DNA from: Candidatus Fermentibacterota bacterium
GTDB lineage: Bacteria > JAFGKV01
Reading direction: 5' to 3'
Assembly (NCBI GenBank): GCA_016928395.1
Contig: JAFGKV010000098.1
Coordinates: 1 to 5,582, forward strand
Length of the DNA: 5,582 bases
The translations under genes were made by a program, and so were the position numbers. This document shows positions 1-5,479 of the stretch, in pieces (position 1 is the first letter of the stretch; the number at the start of each line of letters is the position of its first letter). Under the pieces are notes generated by a model that was not told the DNA's origin, did not search any database, and saw nothing but the letters and a program-made list of their open reading frames with translations.

Positions 1-69
1 ACTCCGATCAGAAACACAAACCCCCTGCAGCCCAATGCCTTCCGTCCCCTATTGGTAATCGAGAATCAG
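1..69 (-). pseudogene. Degraded or misassembled continuation of the acyl ligase gene
   Basis: After the TAG that ends the 704-residue frame, the minus strand has a second in-frame stop within eight codons. Protein fragments in different frames resemble what normally follows the A5 motif: EFPG then LI in the frame of the gene, and an ITNRGRKALG-like stretch in another frame, compared with the usual TE-x-PG-LI-S-x-NR-x-G-x-x-x-x-G pattern. This suggests the gene once continued here, or truly does, and that several indels separate the pieces. Sequencing or assembly error at a contig end is as likely as real decay. The match is by eye and short. Confidence 0.35.
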
Positions 70-2184
70 CTAACCCGGAAACTCAGGATAGGCGTCATGA
101 ATCTCGATACCCAGTTCCTGGAACCCGCAAAGAAGTCCGTGATCCGACGCGGCCGATCCCGCGATGAGATACCGGCAGCGATGGAGACCCACCCGTCCAA
201 GCAAGGCCCGGCGCAGCAGGGGACGAGCCAGCTTCGCCGCCACACTTCTGCTATGACCACAATACCACCGCCCCGCCGGTCGTGAAGAAAAGGCCGCCCA
301 TACCTTCTCGTAAAACCGGGGTACGGAAAAGAACACCGTAGGCCGCGCCACCCGCAGCGCCCGCGGCAGTTCATGAATATCGTCGAGGAAGTAGATGTCG
401 ACCGGCGCCGGCAGATAGTAGGGCGCATACGTGGCCAAAATGCCCTCCACGACGTGATTCATGGGGAGAAAGGAGAGATAGCGGGCCGGCCTGATGCGCC
501 AGTGCCAAGGAAACAGCGATGCCAGGCACTCTGCCATCCACCGCACATTTCGATGGTTGAACACAACACCCTGGGGGCTTCCCGTGGTGCCGGATGTATG
601 GCGCCGCGTCGCAGGATCGTGCGGACAGACCATGGGCACGGCATCACCGTGTGCGCCCCGCGCCAGGAACTGCTCCCAACTCAGGATTGCCTGATCCCGC
701 GGCGGTGCATCGGTGAACGATACTACGGGAATGCCGAGACCTTCGAGCCCGCCCTCCATCACAGGGCAGCCTATGAACAGGAGCCGTACTTCGCTGGAGC
801 CCAGAAGAGATCGCAGTTCATTCGCCGGCGTCGCCGGATGGAGCGGCACGCTGACCGCGCCCGCCAGACCGATGGCGACGTCGATGGTCACGTATCGGGT
901 GCTGTTGGGGCCGATGATCGCCACGGTGTGACCCCGTCCCACCCCCATGGCACACAGCGAATGCCGCACCTTCTCAATGTCCTGTCTGACCATAGGGCCA
1001 CGACGCGTCCGGGCGCGACCCTCGACGACATCGTGGAAAGAGACGGGCCGAAACGAGCGGCCCAGCCTGAACATGACCTGTTCCTGGACCGTTCGCTCCG
1101 AACGATGCAGGAACCCGTAGTTCACTGCGAAGGAAAGCATCGGCGGCACCAGTGAACGCCAGTCATGGGGGTAGGGCCCAAGCAGACGGTCAGCAGTGTC
1201 CCGCCGAAACACCGGCGCCTCCACATAGGGAAGCAGAGCCCGGAGTTTCCCCGTGGGCGGATCTGACATGCGCCAGGTCTTCAGGCGGCGCGGCAAAGGG
1301 AGGGGCACGAAAAGGGGCCTTCTCAGGCGGAGGCCGAGATTCTTCCGCGCCCACCCTTGCACGGTCGTCAAGAGCGCTGCAGCGGAGGGGCACGCGTCGG
1401 TCGGCGATACCAGGTGAACCGTGGCGCCCATGGCCCGAGGATCCAGCAAGAGTGACGCCACCGAGCGGGCGACATAATCCACCGGAACCATCGGCAGCCG
1501 AAGCGATGCACGGGCAGGAATGACGGGCAGCCTTCCGGAGAGAAACAGCCGCAAGGGAAGGTAGAGGGTGTTGAAGGTCTTCACCGCCCCGGTCTCGGAG
1601 TGGCCGACCACCATTCCCGGCCTGGCAACCGTGATCGGCATCTGGGTCATGGCGGTTCGCACGAGCTGCTCTCCTTCGTACTTGCTCATTTCGTAGGGGC
1701 TCCTGAACCCGTACGCGTCGCTGAGATTTTCCTCGGTGACGGGTCCGGGACACATGCCCGCGACATAGGCGGTGGACACATGCACGAAGTGAGAGAGCCC
1801 GGGCAAGGATGTGGCAAACTCCAGCATCCGCGCCGTGCCGTCGCGATTCATCCGCAGGAGCTCATCCAGCGGCGCCGCCAGCCGGATATCCGCGGCGGCG
1901 TGCACCACGTGGGTAGCATTCCGCGCCAGACTGAGGGCGGTAGATGACAGCCCTAGATCAGGCATGGTGATGTCGCCGGGGCATGCCTGAATCCGTGACC
2001 CGATCAGAGCGGCCAACTCGGGCCAATCCCACCACGCGCGGGCAAGCCTCGCCTCTGCCCGGCCGGGCGCGGCGCGCACCAGCGCGAGGATGGGCATCTC
2101 TTTCTGCAGCAACTCAGCCACGATGTGGGTACCCAGAAAGCCGCTGGCACCTGTGACGATGATCACGCCGACGCGACCTTCCAT
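70..2184 (-). CDS. Fused NAD(P)-dependent reductase (extended SDR) / AMP-binding acyl ligase, C-terminally truncated
   Basis: The 704-residue product has two parts. Residues about 7-260 are an extended short-chain dehydrogenase of the fatty-acyl/thioester reductase type: nucleotide-binding TGASGFLG (11-18), HAAA (95-98), STAYVAG (137-143) and catalytic YEMSK (164-168). Residues about 380-699 are an adenylation domain like long-chain acyl-CoA synthetases: P-loop HTSGTTGSPQG (529-539), FLPMNHV (572-578) and ARPTVFFSVPRFYEKVW (613-629). Such parts activate a carboxylic acid as acyl-AMP and reduce an acyl thioester to aldehyde or alcohol; the substrate is unknown. The frame stops at GIEIHDAY (692-699), where YGxTE should follow, so motifs A5-A10, including the C-terminal catalytic lysine, are missing. 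It overlaps the upstream gene by 22 nt. A GTG at 2166 would give a typical SDR start (M-I-I-V-T-G), a 4-nt GTGA overlap, and GGAAGG about 10 nt upstream; I consider it at least as likely as the ATG at 2184. Domain calls are firm; function of the broken protein is doubtful. Confidence 0.85.
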   Translation of the reverse strand: MEGRVGVIIVTGASGFLGTHIVAELLQKEMPILALVRAAPGRAEARLARAWWDWPELAALIGSRIQACPGDITMPDLGLSSTALSLARNATHVVHAAADIRLAAPLDELLRMNRDGTARMLEFATSLPGLSHFVHVSTAYVAGMCPGPVTEENLSDAYGFRSPYEMSKYEGEQLVRTAMTQMPITVARPGMVVGHSETGAVKTFNTLYLPLRLFLSGRLPVIPARASLRLPMVPVDYVARSVASLLLDPRAMGATVHLVSPTDACPSAAALLTTVQGWARKNLGLRLRRPLFVPLPLPRRLKTWRMSDPPTGKLRALLPYVEAPVFRRDTADRLLGPYPHDWRSLVPPMLSFAVNYGFLHRSERTVQEQVMFRLGRSFRPVSFHDVVEGRARTRRGPMVRQDIEKVRHSLCAMGVGRGHTVAIIGPNSTRYVTIDVAIGLAGAVSVPLHPATPANELRSLLGSSEVRLLFIGCPVMEGGLEGLGIPVVSFTDAPPRDQAILSWEQFLARGAHGDAVPMVCPHDPATRRHTSGTTGSPQGVVFNHRNVRWMAECLASLFPWHWRIRPARYLSFLPMNHVVEGILATYAPYYLPAPVDIYFLDDIHELPRALRVARPTVFFSVPRFYEKVWAAFSSRPAGRWYCGHSRSVAAKLARPLLRRALLGRVGLHRCRYLIAGSAASDHGLLCGFQELGIEIHDAYPEFPG

Positions 2185-3416
2185 CCTCGAGACCGGGCAA
2201 ACTCCGCCAGCAGGAACCTGTTTTTGGCCGCGCGCCGGGAATGATCCGCATGCCCCTCTGCCAGACGACGCCGCAAGAAGTCACCCTTCTTGCGCAGTAG
2301 GGCGAACCGTTCCTTGAGCAACTCCAAGTCTGCCTCGTGGGCATCGAGGAACAACTCGTCCACAATACCAAAATCGGTATACAGCGTCCTCAAACGCAAA
2401 TCATGCCCCACCGCAATCTGAGGCACCGCGGCTTCGAGGGAGAGGACCGAGGCATGGAAGCGGGAAGTGATGAGATAGTCGAGACTGCGCAGAACAGAGG
2501 TCATCTGCGACGCGTCAAACTCCCGTGATGAGAAGACCATCGCCCTCTCGCGGCGTCGCAACAGGTCATGGATTCTTTGGGCCAAGGGCTCGTCCAACTG
2601 CTCCATGCAGAGCATGGCCACGCCGGCATCGTGATGCTCCATGACCCAGTCGGCAAAGGCCGCTAGGGTTTGAGCGAATCCCTGTGCCGCATCGGTACGC
2701 TCTCTGGAATGGGAGAAGTAGTAGGGCCACCGGTAACAGTACTGCTTCCTGCCCCACAGCCGCGCCACCACGGGCCAGAGGGTGAAATCCACGGGGGCTA
2801 TGCCTACCACGCATGGCGGCCGGTCGGGCCACACACGATTCAAAAGATCGATGTCTGCGGGACGCGGGGCGAAGTTGAATGCATTGTCAGCCGTGAACTC
2901 GAGGGGAGCGCCTACGCCCCACGAACGCAACCGCCGGGCTGCGGCCTCTGATCGCACGATGATCTGGTCCGTGGTACCCGCAACGCGCCGTACAAGCCAT
3001 CGATTCAGCCTGCTGAGTTCACCGGCATCCACGGCATACGCAAGGCAGGCGGTGCCGCGGGAGGTCGCGCACCATGTGGCCCACAGAAAACACCAGAGCA
3101 GGGCCGTGGTCCAGGTGTCCATATACGTGCTGCCTTCCACCAGCATGACAAGATCATGCTCGGCCACAAGACGCCTGACAGGCCTGATGAACACGGGAGA
3201 CATGGGGACGATTGATAGCCCGGGGCCCTCAGGGAGGTATCTACGGAGGTTCGCCGGGTTCATGGTCGGCACGGTGATGGAGACGCCGGGCCCGAACACG
3301 GCGCGGACGTCCTCGATATCGCTGAGAAGGAGGGCCTCGGCTCCGGTGTTGTTCGCGCCGTTGTACCCGACGAGCAGCACCCGGGGCGTGGAGGGATTAC
3401 GCTGCGTTCGGTTCAT
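2163..3416 (-). CDS. Polysaccharide pyruvyl transferase family protein
   Basis: The 417-residue product fits the PS_pyruv_trans family (WcaK/AmsJ/CsaB-like), whose members move pyruvate from phosphoenolpyruvate onto sugars of exopolysaccharides or cell-wall polymers in the cytoplasm. Visible family signatures are the N-terminal GYNGANNTGAEAL (17-29, the usual G-Y-x-G-x-x-N-x-G-D/A-E), LVEGSTYMD (92-100), IVRSEAAARRLRSWGV (153-168), FTADNAF (174-180), and the C-terminal TSRFHASVLSLEAAVPQIAVGHDLR (317-341), corresponding to the conserved R-x-H and the small-residue stretch before P. Length is normal for the family. The ATG at 3416 is supported by GGAG eight nt upstream. The stop overlaps the start of the reductase/ligase gene, so both probably share one mRNA. 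Family membership does not prove pyruvylation, because many members have unknown acceptors; a role in envelope glycan or glycolipid modification is inferred from the family and the acyl-activating neighbour. Confidence 0.9.
   Translation of the reverse strand: MNRTQRNPSTPRVLLVGYNGANNTGAEALLLSDIEDVRAVFGPGVSITVPTMNPANLRRYLPEGPGLSIVPMSPVFIRPVRRLVAEHDLVMLVEGSTYMDTWTTALLWCFLWATWCATSRGTACLAYAVDAGELSRLNRWLVRRVAGTTDQIIVRSEAAARRLRSWGVGAPLEFTADNAFNFAPRPADIDLLNRVWPDRPPCVVGIAPVDFTLWPVVARLWGRKQYCYRWPYYFSHSRERTDAAQGFAQTLAAFADWVMEHHDAGVAMLCMEQLDEPLAQRIHDLLRRRERAMVFSSREFDASQMTSVLRSLDYLITSRFHASVLSLEAAVPQIAVGHDLRLRTLYTDFGIVDELFLDAHEADLELLKERFALLRKKGDFLRRRLAEGHADHSRRAAKNRFLLAEFARSRGWKVASA
2177..2182 (-). promoter_or_regulatory. 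Possible ribosome binding site favouring a GTG start at 2166
   Basis: GGAAGG on the minus strand ends ten nt before a GTG at 2166-2164. The ATG at 2184 has only GAGG directly touching it, and a GGCGGAG 17 nt away, both poorly spaced. The GTG overlaps the TGA of the pyruvyl transferase gene (GTGA), a common translational-coupling arrangement, and gives the usual short SDR N-terminus just before the nucleotide-binding strand. Confidence 0.4.
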
Positions 3417-3424
3417 GGCTCAGT

Positions 3425-3428
3425 CTCC
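3425..3428 (-). promoter_or_regulatory. Ribosome binding site of the pyruvyl transferase gene
   Basis: The minus strand reads GGAG, then an eight-nt spacer (ACTGAGCC), then the ATG at 3416. This fixes the start of the pyruvyl transferase gene. No other in-frame start nearby has a comparable site. Confidence 0.6.
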
Positions 3429-3447
3429 GCTGCGGCTAATGCTGCCT

Positions 3448-3497
3448 CCCGACTGACATGGTCTAGGGCCTGCAGTTCACGTTCAACCCATGTCGGG
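3448..3497 (-). promoter_or_regulatory. Leader hairpin upstream of the pyruvyl transferase gene
   Basis: GACATGG (3455-3461) and CCATGTC (3488-3494) are perfect 7-bp inverted arms. An alternative pairing of CCCGAC plus ATGG with CCATGTCGGG gives 10 bp with a four-nt bulge, because GAC is repeated (GACTGAC). The structure ends about 30 nt before the ATG at 3416. No T-run follows on the minus strand, so it does not look like a terminator. It may be a leader structure or an operator; no known riboswitch class was recognised. Confidence 0.3.
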
Positions 3498-3571
3498 GGC
3501 AAATCTCAGCTCTCTGCGCGCTCGTCCGGCTCGCGATTTCCGGTCAGCGGGTGTCAGATGGCAATTCCCAG

Positions 3572-3587
3572 TGCAGGGCTACCGCCA
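3572..3587 (-). promoter_or_regulatory. Weak candidate sigma-54 (-24/-12) promoter for the envelope operon
   Basis: The minus strand reads TGGCGGTAGCCCTGCA. The GG and GC doublets have the strict 10-nt gap, and TGGC and TGCA match the two halves of the TGGCAC-N5-TTGCA consensus, but the middle (AC, G and one T) does not. Transcription would start about 145 nt before the pyruvyl transferase ATG. The neighbouring sigma-54 activator gene makes it worth listing, but a match this weak can arise by chance, and part of it lies in a palindrome. Confidence 0.2.
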
Positions 3588-3599
3588 GATCAGTGGCGG
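3582..3599. repeat. Small palindrome downstream of the response regulator gene
   Basis: CCGCCA and TGGCGG are perfect 6-bp arms around a six-nt loop (gatcag). On the minus strand it lies about 58 nt after the regulator stop and has no following T-run, so it is at best a weak stop or mRNA-protecting hairpin. On the plus strand it is followed by CTCTTT, but no plus-strand gene needs ending. Confidence 0.3.
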
Positions 3600-3663
3600 C
3601 TCTTTCCCCATCCATCCATTCATCCACCCATCCACTCCTCCACCCTTCCACCCTCCTTATTCC
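3600..3663. repeat. G-free, CATC/CACC-type degenerate microsatellite at the 3' end of the regulator gene
   Basis: The plus strand has no G for 64 nt and consists of degenerate units such as CATC, CACC, CTCC and TTCC (catccatccattcatc near 3609-3624). The minus-strand transcript is therefore a C-free, G-rich tract of GGAT/GGGT/GGAG units. It begins inside the last codons of the regulator gene and fills the first part of the intergenic region. It looks like a decayed short tandem repeat. Function is unknown. Confidence 0.7.
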
Positions 3664-5051
3664 GGCGCCTGTATCCCGTGCTTCTCCAGCCTCCGATAGA
3701 GGGCACCCCTGCTAAGTCCTAGGGCCGAAGCCACCTTGGACAGGTTGCCGCCGCACTCGTCCAGGGCACGCAGAATCATCGCGCGCTCCATTTCCTGCAG
3801 CGTCACACCGTCGCCGGCGAGGCTCGGGGGAGAGGCCGGGATTCCCACCTCGGCCTGCCCTGCGGCGACCAAGTCTGAGACGTCCAGTTCGTCCCCCGAC
3901 GAGAGTAGAACCGCGCGCTCGATGACGTGCTTGAGCTGTCGGACATTGCCAGGCCACTTCTGATGTGCCAACCACTCCATACCGTCCGGCGTCACACGAA
4001 GCTCTTTCTTTCGGTAGAGCATTGAGGCCTGTAGCAGGAAACGGCTGGATAGAATCGGGACATCACACTTCCTCTCGCGCAGCGGCGGCATGTGAACCGT
4101 GATGAGATTGAGTCGAAAGAGCAGGTCTTCCCTGAACCCGCCCGCGGCGATCATGGCACCCAGGTCCCTGTTGGTGGCTGAAACCACCCGCACATCCACC
4201 GACGTGCTCACGCTTGACCCGACTCGCTCGAAGGTGCGATCCTGCAGGACCCGCAGCAGTTTCACTTGGCAACTGGGATCGATATCGCCGATCTCGTCCA
4301 GGAAGAGCGTGCCGCCATTTGCGGCTTCGAACCTGCCAAGTCTTCCGTGCTTCGCATCAGTGAAGGCCCCCCGGACATGCCCGAAGATCTCGCTCTCGAA
4401 CAGCGTCGGAGGAATCCCGCCGAGATTGACCTTGACGAAGGGTTTGTTTCTCCGCTCGCTGTTGAGCCAGAGGGCCTCCGCTACCAGTTCCTTTCCCGTT
4501 CCGCTCTCTCCCGTGATGAGCACAGGCACATCGGTGCGTGCGACCTTCGCCACAACCGCAAGCACCCGGAGCAAAGCGGGATCGTCGCCGATAATGCTGC
4601 CGAAGTCATGCTCCTGGTCCAAGACGGCGCGGGTAATCCCTCCACGAGGCGCTGCGGTCCGGCGCAGGTCAGCCATCCCAAGAGCGGTGCCCACGACATG
4701 GCGGATCTGCTGAGGCGTCCACGGTTTGGTGATGAAGTCAACGGCGCCCGCCCTGATGCCCTTGACCGCAAGTTCGACGGTACCCCACGCGGTGATCAAC
4801 ACCACAGGAACGTGGGGCCAGTGCCCCTTTATGCGCTGAAGTAGCTCAAGGCCCTCTTGGCCCGTCATACTCCGTGAGTAGTTCATGTCCTGGATGACGA
4901 GGTCATACTGATGTGCCGCCAAAGCCTTGAGGGCCTCATCGGGGCTGGCGACGGTATGCGGTACATGTCCGGATTGCGTGAGGGCGAGAGCCAGGGATGC
5001 GGTCACCTCTGGATCATCGTCAACGACCAGGATTTCCTTTGAATGAGCCAT
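3657..5051 (-). CDS. Sigma-54-dependent response regulator (NtrC family: receiver, AAA+, Fis HTH)
   Basis: This complete 464-residue cytoplasmic transcription activator has three domains. The receiver (about 5-122) has acidic D11/D12, phosphoacceptor D55 in LVIQD, T87 and K109 (ITKPW). Its loop after D55 (MNYSRSMTGQEGLELL) is of the extended type found in one NtrC-like subfamily. The AAA+ domain (about 150-395) has Walker A GESGTGKE (181-188), sigma-54 loop GAFTDA (228-233), Walker B TLFLDE (248-253), SATNRDL (291-297) and the arginine-finger region FREDLLFRLN (306-315). The Fis-type HTH is at about 420-460 (GNLSKVASALGLSRGALYRRL). On phosphorylation such proteins hexamerise and use ATP to remodel sigma-54 RNA polymerase. 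The ATG at 5051 is supported by AAGGA six nt upstream. No histidine kinase lies beside it in this window. Its target may be the downstream envelope operon, but this is inferred from position only. Confidence 0.96.
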   Translation of the reverse strand: MAHSKEILVVDDDPEVTASLALALTQSGHVPHTVASPDEALKALAAHQYDLVIQDMNYSRSMTGQEGLELLQRIKGHWPHVPVVLITAWGTVELAVKGIRAGAVDFITKPWTPQQIRHVVGTALGMADLRRTAAPRGGITRAVLDQEHDFGSIIGDDPALLRVLAVVAKVARTDVPVLITGESGTGKELVAEALWLNSERRNKPFVKVNLGGIPPTLFESEIFGHVRGAFTDAKHGRLGRFEAANGGTLFLDEIGDIDPSCQVKLLRVLQDRTFERVGSSVSTSVDVRVVSATNRDLGAMIAAGGFREDLLFRLNLITVHMPPLRERKCDVPILSSRFLLQASMLYRKKELRVTPDGMEWLAHQKWPGNVRQLKHVIERAVLLSSGDELDVSDLVAAGQAEVGIPASPPSLAGDGVTLQEMERAMILRALDECGGNLSKVASALGLSRGALYRRLEKHGIQAPE

Positions 5052-5058
5052 GAGCCAT
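5045..5058. repeat. Seven-bp tandem duplication across the regulator start codon
   Basis: GAGCCAT occurs twice in tandem (5045-5051 and 5052-5058), so the minus strand reads ATGGCTC-ATGGCTC-AT. The downstream ATG (5051) is in frame with the regulator and well spaced from AAGGA. The upstream ATG (5058) opens a different frame of only about a dozen codons that ends inside the gene. Confidence 0.55.
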
Positions 5059-5213
5059 CCTTGAGGCGTTGCCGCTGCGCGACGAGCGTGAGTTCGGAGG
5101 AGGGAACCCGGGGCATATTACTCGGGGGAGGCCGTGTCCGGAAGGATGAAAGTGTGCGGGTGGAGCAACCCCGCGTGCCCGGTGCTGTCAAGTGACGAAG
5201 CCAACCGGTACGC

Positions 5214-5241
5214 TTGACGCCAGTGTTGTTGCATGGATAAT
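5214..5241 (+). promoter_or_regulatory. Candidate sigma-70-type promoter pointing away from the regulator gene
   Basis: TTGACG (5214-5219) and GATAAT (5236-5241) are each one base from consensus and are separated by 16 nt. Transcription would start near 5248 and run rightward into the repeats. No convincing plus-strand protein gene follows inside the window. The -10 lies inside an inverted repeat that could be an operator. Confidence 0.4.
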
Positions 5242-5264
5242 ACGTCGTGTTATCCCGTTGCATG
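5228..5264. promoter_or_regulatory. Operator-like element: inverted repeat framed by direct repeats
   Basis: GGATAATAC (5235-5243) and GTGTTATCC (5247-5255) form a 9-bp inverted repeat with a three-nt centre and one imperfection, which is a G-U pair in plus-strand RNA. It is framed by two exact copies of GTTGCATG (5228-5235 and 5257-5264), 29 bp apart. The element covers the -10 of the plus-strand promoter candidate, and its minus strand contains TATTAT, which could serve as a -10 for the regulator. It fits a binding site for a dimeric repressor or autoregulation, but no regulator is identified. Confidence 0.4.
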
Positions 5265-5287
5265 ATTTTGTCGCCACGCATCCTGTC

Positions 5288-5415
5288 CTTGGTACTCGGG
5301 TTCATGAGTACGGTCACGCACCCAGAGCGTCGGGGCGACCGGGCAGCGGGCGAGCGAGGAGGGCAGATATCCGCTGCGATATCTCGCCCGTCGAGCAACA
5401 CAGCTGCCCGGAATG
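5288..5415. repeat. Palindrome-rich repeat, copy 1 (168-bp period)
   Basis: This copy matches 5456-5582. The first 30 nt from 5293 and the last 62 nt up to 5415 are identical between copies. Differences are two substitutions, one near the left edge, and a block of five to six bases at about 5348-5353 with a one-base indel. It contains nested inverted repeats: outer CCGGGCAGC (5339-5347) with GCTGCCCGG (5403-5411), and inner GATATC-cgctgc-GATATC (5366-5383), which TCGC/GCGA can extend across a bulge. The left end carries TACTC...GAGTA. If the copies are tandem, the full unit runs to 5455. Confidence 0.8.
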
Positions 5416-5436
5416 TAACGGCGGTCGAATGCGATC

Positions 5437-5479
5437 GTACTTGTGAATCCGAGTGCTTAGTACTCGGGTTCATGAGTAC
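5437..5479 (+). ncRNA. 18-bp stem-loop between the repeats, fully paired only as plus-strand RNA
   Basis: Arms GTACTTGTGAATCCGAGT (5437-5454) and ACTCGGGTTCATGAGTAC (5462-5479) enclose a seven-nt loop. Of 18 positions, 15 are Watson-Crick pairs and the other three are G-U pairs in plus-strand RNA; in minus-strand RNA they would be A-C mismatches. The right arm is the left end of repeat copy 2. Copy 1 lacks the left arm. It could be part of a structured RNA read from the plus-strand promoter candidate, or the joined palindromic ends of two repeat units. No known RNA family was recognised. Confidence 0.3.

Noticed and set aside
373-1155. Plus-strand open frame of 260 codons opposite the reductase/ligase gene
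   Set aside because: It is antisense to well-conserved domains, is rich in Arg, His and Pro as expected of a GC-rich shadow frame, and has no recognisable motif.
1190-1753. Minus-strand open frame of 187 codons inside the reductase/ligase gene
   Set aside because: It lies in another frame of the same strand, within coding sequence that carries clear SDR motifs, and shows low-complexity Arg/Pro/Ala composition.
2782-3456. Plus-strand open frame of 224 codons opposite the pyruvyl transferase gene
   Set aside because: It is a shadow of a gene with clear family motifs on the other strand, with no ribosome site or domain of its own.
4099-4844. Two long plus-strand open frames opposite the response regulator AAA+ domain
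   Set aside because: They are complementary to Walker A, GAFTDA and Walker B coding sequence, and their composition is that of antisense frames.
5163-5182. Sigma-54 promoter upstream of the regulator gene (GGGCACG ... TTGC on the minus strand)
   Set aside because: Both half-sites look good, but the gap between GG and GC is one base too long, and sigma-54 spacing is strict.
5192-5446. Plus-strand open frame of 84 codons over repeat copy 1
   Set aside because: It starts upstream of the promoter candidate, has no ribosome site, and shows no recognisable protein features.
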